Shown in pieces: positions 47,137 to 56,027 of a stretch of 64,000 nucleotides of DNA. Made by a program: the position numbers and the translations under genes. The notes under the pieces are model-generated. The model saw only the letters and a program-made list of their open reading frames with translations. It was not told the DNA's origin and searched no databases. Origin of the DNA: Pseudomonas cuatrocienegasensis (lineage in GTDB: Bacteria; Pseudomonadota; Gammaproteobacteria; Pseudomonadales; Pseudomonadaceae); the NCBI RefSeq assembly GCF_900110925.1, contig NZ_FOFP01000001.1, positions 124,001 through 188,000 on the forward strand, read 5' to 3'. How positions within the stretch are numbered: the first letter of the stretch is position 1; every line of letters starts with the position of its first letter.

Positions 47137-48318
47137 CTACACGGGCAGACTGTCGAGTGCCTGTTGCAGCCAGCCAAAGCGCACATGTTCCTGTTCGAGA
47201 CGCAGCCGTTCCCCCAGATGATCGTCGCGCAGTTCGCGGTACAGCATTTGCTCGGCGTTGGTCAAACGGCCGAGGTTGGCGCTGCAGCGCTTGTCGGCCG
47301 GTTCCTGGCCCCAGAGCACCTGGTGTTCCAGCAGGGTATCGCGATCCATCAGCAGCGATTTGGCCTGGGGTAGATGGGCGCGTAAGCGGTCGAGAATGGC
47401 GAAACCGTGGGTGTCGATATCGCCCCAGTAATGCAGCGGTTGCCTGTGCAGCCAGGGGATCTCGCCCAGGCGCTCCAGGGCATAGCCCTGACCGAGAATC
47501 ACCAGCGCCCGTTCATGGGCGGGAAAGGCCAGGGCATTGGTCTCGTTCTCGGTCACGAACACCCGCTCAAGGTCCAGCTCAAGCTGGGCGATCTGCTCGA
47601 CTGGTGCGCTAAGGTCACTCAGGCCGTTGATATATAGCCGTGGGTCGAGGATGCGCAGGCGCACCAGTAGTGGTTTATCGCGCAGTCCATAGCGCCGGGA
47701 AAAGCCGCGCACGCCGCGCGCCTCGGCATCCAGCGCCTCGGCCTGCAACACCCGGTCAAGCAACTCGCCGAGTAAACCGCGGCGCTGCTCGATAAATTTG
47801 CTGTCCACCCCGGCAATATCCAACTGGCGCAGATAGAGACCCGAATGCGGATGCGCACGGAACCAGTCCAGCACCGCCATGACCTTGCTCCAGTGCTCGG
47901 CCTGCTCCAGCGCGCGCAATGGATGGCGCGTCAGCCAGTCGTGCAACTCGGGGAAGCCGGCCAGGGTCTGCCGGCACAACTGGGCGAAGCGTTCGGCTTC
48001 GCGGCGTTTGCCGAGCATCGCCAGGGCGGCGTCCAGGCTGTCGAGGTGCGCGCCAGCCGGCACCTGATTGCGGCCGAGTTGGCGGTGGTTGATCGTCTGC
48101 CAGTCGAGTTGGTAATGGCCTGCGCCGGCCTGTAACTGGCGAATCCACTGGCGCACCTCGTCGAAACGCTCGGCCAATGCTTTAGTGTCCGGGCGTTTGA
48201 GGCGCAGGGCCAGGGGGAACAGCGGCTCGCCGTGCAACTGTGCACGCAGCAATACGCCCTGATCCCACAGGCGTTGTACTTGGGTGCGCAGGTCGGTGGG
48301 GGTGGTCCAGGATGTCAC
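47137..48318 (-). CDS. jetD: Wadjet protein JetD (DUF3322/DUF2220 nuclease)
   Basis: A 393-residue Wadjet nuclease subunit that cuts plasmid DNA after the JetABC condensin-like motor has extruded and sized a circular molecule. The N-terminal DUF3322 region has RLWDQGVLLRAQLHGEPLFPLALRLKRP. The C-terminal TOPRIM-like DUF2220 region has HYWGDIDTHGFAILDRLRAHLP at about residues 296-317. The GTG at 48318 (AGAGA upstream) gives the family's usual start and length. The ATG at 48441 would overlap the HNH gene by 50 bp. It is separated from jetC by a two-gene cassette, which is unusual. Confidence 0.88.
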   Translation of the reverse strand: MTSWTTPTDLRTQVQRLWDQGVLLRAQLHGEPLFPLALRLKRPDTKALAERFDEVRQWIRQLQAGAGHYQLDWQTINHRQLGRNQVPAGAHLDSLDAALAMLGKRREAERFAQLCRQTLAGFPELHDWLTRHPLRALEQAEHWSKVMAVLDWFRAHPHSGLYLRQLDIAGVDSKFIEQRRGLLGELLDRVLQAEALDAEARGVRGFSRRYGLRDKPLLVRLRILDPRLYINGLSDLSAPVEQIAQLELDLERVFVTENETNALAFPAHERALVILGQGYALERLGEIPWLHRQPLHYWGDIDTHGFAILDRLRAHLPQAKSLLMDRDTLLEHQVLWGQEPADKRCSANLGRLTNAEQMLYRELRDDHLGERLRLEQEHVRFGWLQQALDSLPV

Positions 48319-48391
48319 GTTTATCTCTGTGCAGAGGTAGAGATGTCGTTTCGCGTAGGCGTCACGGCAGCTTGTGGTTGCTGAGTGCGCT

Positions 48392-49123
48392 TCATGAAAA
48401 TCTTTGCGCGAGTGAATCCCAAATGGCTGGGTGTTGAGCACTGAAGTTATTGAAAGGTGGGGTTCGTTTGCCTATTTCAGAAAAGCACCAGCCAAGTAAG
48501 CCGTGGTCATCCGCCTCCGTCAATTGAAGTGCCAAGCGTTGTTCGTTTGGTGCGGGTGTCGAGTCCACAATTACTTTGGCCAGTCGGCGAAAGGTTCGTT
48601 TGTAACCTTCGGTCATGGCTTCCCGGCGATCGAGTTGCAACGCTTTTACTGTTTCGTTACCTCGTCTCGACCAATCATTTGCAGCAACATCGAAACGTGC
48701 CGTGACGTTTCCCGTGGCCGGGTCGAAGTCGAGGAAATTCCAGGGATTTTCGGCTGTTGGGTCGATCAGCAGCGGCTGAGCGTTCTCCATAGGGAAGCGT
48801 TCACCTTTGAAACGTCCGCATTCTGTGCAGCAAAGCAACAAATTGGGCCAGCAGAACATTTGTTCGGGATAGGCGGCTTTGGGCCAGAAATGCTCGATGT
48901 CGGTACCGTGAGAGTCACTACAGTACATGCAACGCTCACGGTCACCGGCCATATTTTTTAGTGTGCTGAGCACTTTGCCGATATACAGCGTGTTTCGTGC
49001 ATTCTTCCAAAACGCATCGACTTGCAGACTGTCTTCTGCTCTGCGGCGATTTGTTTCTTGTTGCTTTTTATCCAAAGCCTTTTGCGTTTTTGTAGGCAGG
49101 CCTAGCCGCGCAACCTTGCGCAT
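48392..49123 (-). CDS. ptuB: HNH endonuclease, Septu PtuB-like
   Basis: A 243-residue HNH nuclease. Zinc/HNH elements are C65-x2-C68 (CMYC), the catalytic-region IEHFWPK with His78, NLLLCC at 94-99, and C99-x2-C102 (CTEC). The N terminus is Lys/Gln-rich. It starts 3 bp after the ATPase stop, so the two are one operon. An AAA/ABC-type ATPase followed by an HNH protein is the definition of the Septu defence system. Base composition is lower in GC than its neighbours: 27 of 60 bases are G or C at 49021-49080. Confidence 0.8.
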   Translation of the reverse strand: MRKVARLGLPTKTQKALDKKQQETNRRRAEDSLQVDAFWKNARNTLYIGKVLSTLKNMAGDRERCMYCSDSHGTDIEHFWPKAAYPEQMFCWPNLLLCCTECGRFKGERFPMENAQPLLIDPTAENPWNFLDFDPATGNVTARFDVAANDWSRRGNETVKALQLDRREAMTEGYKRTFRRLAKVIVDSTPAPNEQRLALQLTEADDHGLLGWCFSEIGKRTPPFNNFSAQHPAIWDSLAQRFS

Positions 49124-49126
49124 GGA

Positions 49127-50428
49127 TTAGAGCTCCTCGTCGGCGTCGACAAATAGGTGTAACTGTGTTTCGACCTGCTCTTCTTCCTTGGTCAACTTGG
49201 CTCCTGCATGCTTTTTCGCTTGCAGTTTAGATAGTGTGGCACGCGCCTCGACAGCCTTGGGTGAGCGGGTGTTTTGCAGTCCAAAGGCGGCCGTGAGCAA
49301 GATGGTATCTGGCCGCGAGGCGATGATTTTTTGATACTCCGCTTGGCTCAACGCTCTTGGCTGTTCCGCACCACCTGGTTCTGGTAGTACAAATAGCCCA
49401 TTGGGGTCTGCCGCTTGACAGATGATGGGGCTGTGAGTGGTGACCAAGAACTGGATATTGGGGAAGTGATTTTTTAACCAGAAGCCGATTTCGCGTTGCC
49501 ATTCGGGATGCAAATGGGCATCGATCTCGTCGATCAGTACGACGCCGCTGCGGGTGATACTGGTTTTTCCGTTGCTATCCTGAATTGCCAAGCCTTCAAT
49601 GCCGTAGTTATTAATCAAATGGCGCAAGATGTCTGCTAAAAGTGCAAGCGCGGCACGATAACCATCACTCATTTCATGCCAGGATAGTTGTACGCCATTG
49701 CGGTCTTTCAACCAAAGGCCATCGGAGTCTACGCGGTCAATGGTGATTTCGTTGGGCATCAAGTCATCACGAAGAATATTCAGAAGCAACTCAAGCTGGA
49801 GGCGTTCGGGCTCCTTGCCTTCAAAAACCTTATGTTTGAGATTGCGCAGCCATTGATCGACCTCGGCCAGTGAGGCAGCTTCTTGAAACATGGTGACGAA
49901 ACGCTCGGTTGCAGGTGCAACCATTTGCCGTGCGGCTTCGGGAGATGCTCCAAACACCCGTCGGAAAGGGCCATAGCCACAGGCAAACCAACCCTTGGCC
50001 TCTGTCGCCCAAATACTTCGGTCGGGAGTTGAATAGGTTTTTGGTTTTTTCGGTGGAGTGACCGATGCCAGCGACGGCTCCTTGTCACCTTCGGTTAATA
50101 CTAACTTGAGAGGGAAGTGTGCAGGCCCGGTTCTTCCCGCGCTGACGAAAGCATCATCATCGGAGCAGGGCATGACCTCAAGTTGAATGGAGGCCTCCTG
50201 GTTATGAGCGCCGTCACGCCGCCACGCTCTAAAGCTGGGTTGGAGTGAGCGCGCAATATCACGCCCCACCAGGCCTATGGCTATTGCCTTCAACAAGGTA
50301 CTTTTTCCAGAGCCATTGTCGCCGGTAAATACCGTCCAGCCAGCATAGGTTCCGTCAGGGCGCTTCAGATCGAATTCGAGGTCATCGAATCCTCTGATAT
50401 TTTTCAGCTTGATCTGATCTATGTACAT
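49127..50428 (-). CDS. ptuA: AAA/ABC-type ATPase, Septu PtuA-like
   Basis: A 433-residue ATPase of the AAA_15/AAA_21 (OLD/RecF-like) class. MYIDQIKLKNIRGFDDLEFDL is the typical N strand. Walker A is [15 protein letters not shown] (G36-T44). The signature-like region is HEMSDGYRAALALLADILRHL. Walker B is VLIDEIDAHLHPEWQ and the H-loop VTTHSPIICQ. There is no TOPRIM domain at the C terminus, which argues against an OLD nuclease. In Septu, PtuA multimers hold PtuB and license DNA cleavage. GC content is low for the region: 23 of 60 at 49561-49620. Confidence 0.8.
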   Translation of the reverse strand: MYIDQIKLKNIRGFDDLEFDLKRPDGTYAGWTVFTGDNGSGKSTLLKAIAIGLVGRDIARSLQPSFRAWRRDGAHNQEASIQLEVMPCSDDDAFVSAGRTGPAHFPLKLVLTEGDKEPSLASVTPPKKPKTYSTPDRSIWATEAKGWFACGYGPFRRVFGASPEAARQMVAPATERFVTMFQEAASLAEVDQWLRNLKHKVFEGKEPERLQLELLLNILRDDLMPNEITIDRVDSDGLWLKDRNGVQLSWHEMSDGYRAALALLADILRHLINNYGIEGLAIQDSNGKTSITRSGVVLIDEIDAHLHPEWQREIGFWLKNHFPNIQFLVTTHSPIICQAADPNGLFVLPEPGGAEQPRALSQAEYQKIIASRPDTILLTAAFGLQNTRSPKAVEARATLSKLQAKKHAGAKLTKEEEQVETQLHLFVDADEEL

Positions 50429-50593
50429 TGAGCTTTCCCTGATTTTTTCTGTGGCTACACGCGATAAATCGCATGGTCCCGACCTATTTTATGCATTAGA
50501 GCAGCTCACGGCACCTAGGTGAAGGTTGCTGATGTTTCTGCCGTAATCGATCCGCCAGTTGAGCTGGCATTGTTTTAGTGTCGCTGAGAATGT
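50429..50593 (-). promoter_or_regulatory. Leader of the ptuAB cassette
   Basis: A 165-bp spacer between jetC and ptuA in an otherwise tightly packed strand. It includes the 10-bp palindrome CACCTAGGTG (50512-50521) and the inverted repeat GCGAT-AA-ATCGC (50461-50472). An A/T-rich CATAAAATAG (minus strand, near 50485-50494) could be a -10 region. This suggests the cassette has its own promoter. Confidence 0.45.
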
Positions 50594-53500
50594 TCAGTTC
50601 TCGCTCTTGCGCTCTTCCTTCTCCCGCCGATACGCCTCGATGCTCAGGCAGCGCAGCATCGACTCACGGCCCTGTTCGTTGTGTACGAAGCCGACGCTGG
50701 CGACGTAGGGTTCTATGATGTGGATCTTCTGCAGTGGGGTGACGATCAGCAGTTGCAGGTTGAGCTTCTTGAACAGCTCCAGGCCGTAGCGGGCGGATTC
50801 GTCGGAGCCGCGGCCGAAGGCTTCGTCGATGACCACAAAGCGGAACGAGCGCGAGCGGGTCGCACCCCATTCCAGGCCGAACTGGTAGGCCAGGCTGGCG
50901 GCCAGCACGGTGTAGGCGAGTTTCTCCTTCTGCCCGCCGGATTTGCCGCCCGAGTCGCTGTAGTGCTCGTGCTCGCTGTTGTCCTCGCGCCAGCGCTCGG
51001 AGGCGGAGAAAACGAACCAGTTGCGTACGTCGCAGACCTTGGCGGTCCAGCGCTTGTCCAGGTCGCTGGAGCCCTCGCGGCCGCGAAAGCGTTCGATGAT
51101 CCGGCGCACTTCGAGGAACTTGCTCTCGGCATACTGCTCGTCTTCGCTGCCGCTCAGGCTGCCTTCGGTGCAGGCTCGCAGGTTGTTGCGGAATTCGTTG
51201 ATCTCCGGGTCGCTGCTGTTTTCCGCTTCCAGTTGGATCAGGCGGCCGGGGTTGTAATCGATCTCGCGCAACGACAGGTTGATGCTGTCGATGCGCTCAC
51301 GGATGTCATGCTGCTCGCGGCCCAGCTGGTTCTGGAAGTTGGCCACCTCGCGGATGGTGTTCTCGTTGAGCAGGGCCTTGAAGCGCTGTTCGTACTGCGG
51401 CAGGCCGTCCTGTTCCAGGCTGTCGAGCATGGCGCGGTAGTCCCCGGCAGCCGCCACGCTGGCGTCCACTTCGCGGGTCTCCATGGGGTAGGCGTTGCGG
51501 TAGTCGCTCATGGCCTGGGTGATTTTCTCGACCAGACGCTTGAGCTTTTTGTCCTCGGCGTCGTAGCGTGCCTGCAACCACTTGCGCATCTCTGTTTCGC
51601 GGTTATCGCAGGCTTCCACCGTCAGTGTGTGTTCGCCCAGGGCGGCGTCGCGCAGTGACTCGAGCTGGGTGAAAAGGGTGTGCTGGCTGAGTTCGGCGGC
51701 GTCCAGGCGCTGTTGGCATTCGTCGAGCTGGGTCTGGGCGGTTTCGCGTTTCTGCTCGCAGCGGGCCAGCTCGCGATTCTTCTCGTCGTACTGTTCCAGC
51801 CATTGCCTCAGTTCGCTCTCCAGGGCGCGTAACTGCTGTTGCAGGGCGCGCAGGGTGTCGGACTCGGCCTCCAGTTGGCGACGTTCCTGTTCCAGGCGCT
51901 CGATCTCCAGCAGCAGCGGGCGCCAGTCGAGCTCTTGGAAGTGCTGGAAGGTGGAGAGTTTGTCGAGGTTGCCGATGCGGCTGTCGAGGGCTTTCTGTTC
52001 GCTCTGCAGGCGGGCGATTTCGGCACCTATGCCCTGCAAGCGGTGTTGCAGATCGTCAGCCTGTTTCTCCAGGGCGGCAATCTTATCCTGGTTGCTCCAG
52101 CCGAGTACGTAGCGGCTGCGATCATCAAGGCGCGAACGGTCGTCCTTCTCGTGGCGTTCCTGGCCGGCCTTGATCTGGCCGTTACGGCTGACGGCCTTGT
52201 CTTCCCGGCGAAACTGCTCCAGGGAGGCGCAGCAGGCGTAGTCGAAGCGCCGCGCCAGTTCACCTTCAAGCCAGTCGTAGAAGGCGGAGTCAGGACGCAC
52301 CGCGAGTTTGCGCACCAGTGAATCGGGGTGGAGCTCGGGCAGGCCTTGGGCGCGGCGCTGGCGCACGCGGAAATACACCAGGCGCTGGCCCAGGTGGGTG
52401 TCTTCCACCCATTGCGCGACTTGGGCGTAATGGCTGTCGGGCACCAGCAGTGACAGGCCGAAGTTGTGCAGCAGGCGTTCGGCCACGCCCTGCCAGTCGC
52501 GCGCATCCTCATGCACCTGGATCAGCTCGCCGGCGAATGGCAGGTCGTCTTCGTTCAGCCCCAAGGCCGCGCACAGGCGCTGGCGGATCTCCAGCATGCG
52601 CGCCGGAATATTCGAGCGGCGGCCGCGCAGCGATTCCAATTCTTCGAGCAGTTCCTGATGCTGTTGGCGCAAGCTGTGGAACTGCACCGAGCTTTCGGTC
52701 TCGCTGTTCTTGGCTTGATCGCGTGCCTGCAGGCTGTCTTCGCGCGTGCCCGCAAGCGCCTGCAGATTGGCCAGAAAGGGCTCAGCCGACAGCGCTTGTG
52801 GCAGCTCCAGGGCGCGGGCCAGGGCATCGTATTGCTCGGCGCGACCCTTGCGGCGCTGCTGCTCGGCGCTCTTGGTGTGGATCTCGGTCTTGATCGCCGC
52901 CAGACGGTCGCCGCCGTTCTGGGCGATAGCGCGGTTCAGCTCGTCGCGCCGAGCCTGGCCCTGTTCGCGGCGCTCGCTCAGGCTACGGCGTTGTTCGCTG
53001 AGGCGCGCCGCATCCTGCTCCAGGTTATGCAGGCGTTTGCCCAGCAGCTCACCCTTGAGCTGGGCGAACCAGGGCGACAGCGCTTCGCGGCACGCGGTGA
53101 GGTGTTCGGCTTCGCCGACAACGCTGGCATGGCGCTGGCAGTCTTCGCTCAGCGGGCGCAGCCGGGCTATCTGGTCCTTGGCCTTGAGTACCGCTTCGTG
53201 GGCGCGGTTGAGGTCGTCGAAGTGGCTGATCAGGGCACCAATGCGCGCCTGCATGGGTAGCTCTTCAAGCATGTGTTCGCGCACGAAGTCGGTGAGGTTG
53301 CCCACCGATTTCATCGATACGGTCTGGGCGAAAAGTTCCAGAGCCTGCTCGTTGTCGATGCCGAAGCGCCGGCGAAATGCTGCGCCGTAGGCGGGAAAGC
53401 TTTCTTCCAGGGTCACATTGGGCCGTTCGCGCAGGCGCTTGCGCAGGGCGTTGAGGTCGCTGCCGAAGTTGGCAAAGTGTTCGGTGATCGACAGCGCACA

Positions 53501-53977
53501 ATCTGCCACCAGGTAGAAGCGTGCTGGCTGGCCGCGGCTCTCGGTCAGCCAGAAGACCTGGGCCAGGGTTATGTGTTGATCGAAACCCTCGTTGTAGAAG
53601 TGGCCGAGGATCACTGAATAGCTGTTGTGGTCGCGCAGCGCCACGGGCTTAGCACTGAGACCGCTGTCACTGCGCTCGGATTTGTAGTGGCCCAACACGT
53701 AGGAGCGCAGGCTGCGTTCCTTGGCCTCGGCGCCTGCGGCCTTGTTGTAGGCGATCTTGTGCGCGGGCACCAGCAGGGTGGTGACAGCATCCACCAGAGT
53801 GGATTTGCCGGAGCCGATATCGCCGGTCAGCAGGGTATTGTCGCCGCCGGCAGGGAGGCGCCAAACACGCTGATGGAAGGTGCCCCAGTTGTACACCTCG
53901 AAGGAATGCAGGCGGAAGCCGGCACGCTCGTCACTGCTGGCAAAGTCCAGCAATTGCAGGTTTTGAGGGGTGTTCAT
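50594..53977 (-). CDS. jetC: Wadjet SMC-like ATPase JetC
   Basis: A 1127-residue MukB/SMC-like protein. The N-terminal head has Walker A TGDIGSGKSTLVDAV (G52-T60). Long coiled coils rich in Leu, Glu, Arg and Gln occupy roughly residues 260-470 and 610-900, with a hinge-like globular part between (about 490-590). The C-terminal head has the signature SDSGGKSGGQKEKLA and Walker B FVVIDEAFGRGSDES. JetA, B and C form a loop-extruding condensin-like complex on plasmid DNA. It overlaps jetB by 4 bp. GC is normal for the chromosome (40 of 60 at 50941-51000). Confidence 0.93.
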   Translation of the reverse strand: MNTPQNLQLLDFASSDERAGFRLHSFEVYNWGTFHQRVWRLPAGGDNTLLTGDIGSGKSTLVDAVTTLLVPAHKIAYNKAAGAEAKERSLRSYVLGHYKSERSDSGLSAKPVALRDHNSYSVILGHFYNEGFDQHITLAQVFWLTESRGQPARFYLVADCALSITEHFANFGSDLNALRKRLRERPNVTLEESFPAYGAAFRRRFGIDNEQALELFAQTVSMKSVGNLTDFVREHMLEELPMQARIGALISHFDDLNRAHEAVLKAKDQIARLRPLSEDCQRHASVVGEAEHLTACREALSPWFAQLKGELLGKRLHNLEQDAARLSEQRRSLSERREQGQARRDELNRAIAQNGGDRLAAIKTEIHTKSAEQQRRKGRAEQYDALARALELPQALSAEPFLANLQALAGTREDSLQARDQAKNSETESSVQFHSLRQQHQELLEELESLRGRRSNIPARMLEIRQRLCAALGLNEDDLPFAGELIQVHEDARDWQGVAERLLHNFGLSLLVPDSHYAQVAQWVEDTHLGQRLVYFRVRQRRAQGLPELHPDSLVRKLAVRPDSAFYDWLEGELARRFDYACCASLEQFRREDKAVSRNGQIKAGQERHEKDDRSRLDDRSRYVLGWSNQDKIAALEKQADDLQHRLQGIGAEIARLQSEQKALDSRIGNLDKLSTFQHFQELDWRPLLLEIERLEQERRQLEAESDTLRALQQQLRALESELRQWLEQYDEKNRELARCEQKRETAQTQLDECQQRLDAAELSQHTLFTQLESLRDAALGEHTLTVEACDNRETEMRKWLQARYDAEDKKLKRLVEKITQAMSDYRNAYPMETREVDASVAAAGDYRAMLDSLEQDGLPQYEQRFKALLNENTIREVANFQNQLGREQHDIRERIDSINLSLREIDYNPGRLIQLEAENSSDPEINEFRNNLRACTEGSLSGSEDEQYAESKFLEVRRIIERFRGREGSSDLDKRWTAKVCDVRNWFVFSASERWREDNSEHEHYSDSGGKSGGQKEKLAYTVLAASLAYQFGLEWGATRSRSFRFVVIDEAFGRGSDESARYGLELFKKLNLQLLIVTPLQKIHIIEPYVASVGFVHNEQGRESMLRCLSIEAYRREKEERKSEN

Positions 53978-54582
53978 GGTGTCTCCAGCTCATCGCCACT
54001 GGCGGTGGCACCGCTTTGTTCGGCATAGCTGCGCAAGTGCTGCTCGAATTCGCCTAGCCATTGGGCGTCGATATAGGCCTTGAGGATACGGCGCACCTCG
54101 AACTGCTCATCCTTGCCGCGTAGGTGGCGCAGGAAGCCCAGCTCGACCACCTTGGCGATGTGCGCGTCGATGCGGTCGACCAGCTTGGCCTCGTTGCTGC
54201 CCTCGGCGAGAAACAGGCGCAGCAGGTCGGCGATCTGTTCACGGGAAAGAATCAGGCGGGTGTCACCGCTGCCGGCGTCGAACTCGGCCAGGCGCTTGCG
54301 CAGCAGCGCCAGTAGCAGGCTGACCGGGTAGCTCAACTGGCGACGGGCAATCAGCCGTGGCAGGGAGGTCTCGCTGCCATCGTCCTGGCTTTGTCGCAGG
54401 TAGGCGTAGCCTTCGGCCTCGTCGAGAATCAACTGCAGGCCGAGCACGTTCAGGTAATCGCGCACCTGGTTCTGCACGCTGAGCAGGTCTTGCCACAGAG
54501 GCGGCGCGTCCTCCTGATAAAGCACACCCTTGAACAGGGCGATTAGCGGCAGGGAGAGGGCAGATTCCGGAATCTCAGACAT
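53974..54582 (-). CDS. jetB: Wadjet protein JetB (DUF4194)
   Basis: A 202-residue MukE-like kite/winged-helix subunit of Wadjet. It has LSLPLIALFKGVLYQEDAPPLWQDLLSVQNQVRDYLNVLGLQLILDEAEGYAYLRQ, the DUF4194 N-terminal pattern, and a second winged helix ending GFLRHLRGKDEQFEVRRILKAYIDAQW. It is placed between jetA (8 bp away) and jetC (4-bp overlap), the standard order. Confidence 0.92.
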   Translation of the reverse strand: MSEIPESALSLPLIALFKGVLYQEDAPPLWQDLLSVQNQVRDYLNVLGLQLILDEAEGYAYLRQSQDDGSETSLPRLIARRQLSYPVSLLLALLRKRLAEFDAGSGDTRLILSREQIADLLRLFLAEGSNEAKLVDRIDAHIAKVVELGFLRHLRGKDEQFEVRRILKAYIDAQWLGEFEQHLRSYAEQSGATASGDELETP

Positions 54583-54590
54583 GATCGCCT

Positions 54591-56027
54591 CTAGCGGCTG
54601 TAAATGATCAGAGGGATGGCCGCGCGGCGCTCGATACCCTGGGCATCGAGCCAGGTGATCAGTTGCGTCTGGCTATCGTCGAAGGCGCTGTGTTTGTCGC
54701 CTGCGGCGAGCTCCAGGTAGGCCACCAGTTCGGCGAGGCCTTGCTGTAGCGGGTGTTGCTGCAGCAAGTCGCCTAGGCTGATGCGCGCATCGCGCTGCAG
54801 CGCCCGGCGGATCTGCCCGAGCAAGCGGGCTTTGTCGATATACACCTGCTCGAACAGGGCTTCGGTATTGCCAGTGAGGTCACCCTCAAGCAGGATCTGT
54901 TGCTCGATACGCGGCTTCAGCGGCGGGCTGTACAGCGGTCGGTCGAGGGCCAGATTGAGGCTCGGGGCGGTCTCCTCCAGGCTCAGAGGCAGGTCGTTGG
55001 GCGGCGCTTCCCGCAGGCGCAGGGCCTGGCCCTCGATGTCGCGCAGCAGGCGCATGATTCGGCGGTTTTCCAGCCAGGCCTGGTCATCGAGGTAGCGCCG
55101 CAACTGCTCGGACAGCCGCGCCACGGTGCGTTGGGTGGTTTCGCCAGCGGCCAGCCAGTCGTAGTGCATGCGCAGCAGGCGGCGATCCGGTTGCAGGCTC
55201 TGTACCGGGGGCAGGGCGAAGACCTGCTGCAGCAGCGCAGACAATTCTTCCTGGCGCGCAGGCGACATGAGGAAGTCCCAGAAAGCACGAAAACTACGGC
55301 CCTGGTCGGAGTCAGCAATAACCTCGTGCTCGCCGAAGATCTCGCCGATCAGCTCGCCCTTGCTGCCTTCCCAGGTGGCGATGCGCTCGCGCACGGCGCG
55401 GTCGAGGTCGCGGAAGTTCTGCTCCACTTCACGAAAGTCGGCGAGCAAGCTGCGGGCGCTGGCGGCGACGTCGAGAAAGCGTTCCTTGATTCGTGTCTCG
55501 TCCATCAAGTCGAGTTGGCCGGCGCGGATCTGGGCAATTTCCTGGTCGATGCCAGCTTTACGTTTTTCCAGCTCATGAATTCGCGCTTGCGGGTCGGTTT
55601 CACTGCCCTCGACCATCTGCTTGAGCAGCTCGAAGATGGTCAGCAGGCGCGACTCGGTGCCAACGAACTGGCGCTTGCTCAGGCTGGCCAGCCATTCGAT
55701 GGCCTTCTCGCTGGCAGCGGTGAGCTCGAAGTGCGCCTCGTCGCCGCTGGCCGGGTAGTACTTGCGCAGCCAGCCGTTGCTGTTGTCTGCCCACTCGTCC
55801 AGATAGGCCGCTGCTGTGCGCGGGAAAGCGTCCTCGCCCTGAGTCTGGCGTAGGGCATAGAGGTGGTCTTCCAAGCGCGAGGCCAGGCTGTGCTGGTCGA
55901 GGTTACGCAGGTTGGGCATGCGGAAGCTGTGCTCAAGGAAACTGACAATCAGCGGCGCATGGGCGGAACACAGCAAGCGCCAGGCCGGATGGTGCTGGCG
56001 CAGACTGGCGAGCTGCTGGTAATCCAT
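54591..56027 (-). CDS. jetA: Wadjet protein JetA (DUF3375)
   Basis: A 478-residue kleisin-like (MukF-like) Wadjet subunit. The DUF3375 N terminus [39 protein letters not shown] is characteristic, and ASLSKRQFVGTESRLLTIFELLKQMVEGSETDP is the conserved middle region with coiled coil after it. It is the first gene of the Wadjet operon. Its start codon overlaps the apeB stop (TGATG on the minus strand), so it has no room for a separate leader. Confidence 0.93.
   Translation of the reverse strand: MDYQQLASLRQHHPAWRLLCSAHAPLIVSFLEHSFRMPNLRNLDQHSLASRLEDHLYALRQTQGEDAFPRTAAAYLDEWADNSNGWLRKYYPASGDEAHFELTAASEKAIEWLASLSKRQFVGTESRLLTIFELLKQMVEGSETDPQARIHELEKRKAGIDQEIAQIRAGQLDLMDETRIKERFLDVAASARSLLADFREVEQNFRDLDRAVRERIATWEGSKGELIGEIFGEHEVIADSDQGRSFRAFWDFLMSPARQEELSALLQQVFALPPVQSLQPDRRLLRMHYDWLAAGETTQRTVARLSEQLRRYLDDQAWLENRRIMRLLRDIEGQALRLREAPPNDLPLSLEETAPSLNLALDRPLYSPPLKPRIEQQILLEGDLTGNTEALFEQVYIDKARLLGQIRRALQRDARISLGDLLQQHPLQQGLAELVAYLELAAGDKHSAFDDSQTQLITWLDAQGIERRAAIPLIIYSR

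Noticed and set aside
49127..50428. The ATPase as an OLD-family nuclease (Gabija GajA type)
   Set aside because: The chain ends soon after the H-loop and lacks a TOPRIM domain. Its partner is an HNH nuclease and not a UvrD-like helicase.
54900..55853. 317-codon plus-strand open frame inside jetA
   Set aside because: Antisense to jetA, which has the DUF3375 pattern and correct operon overlaps.
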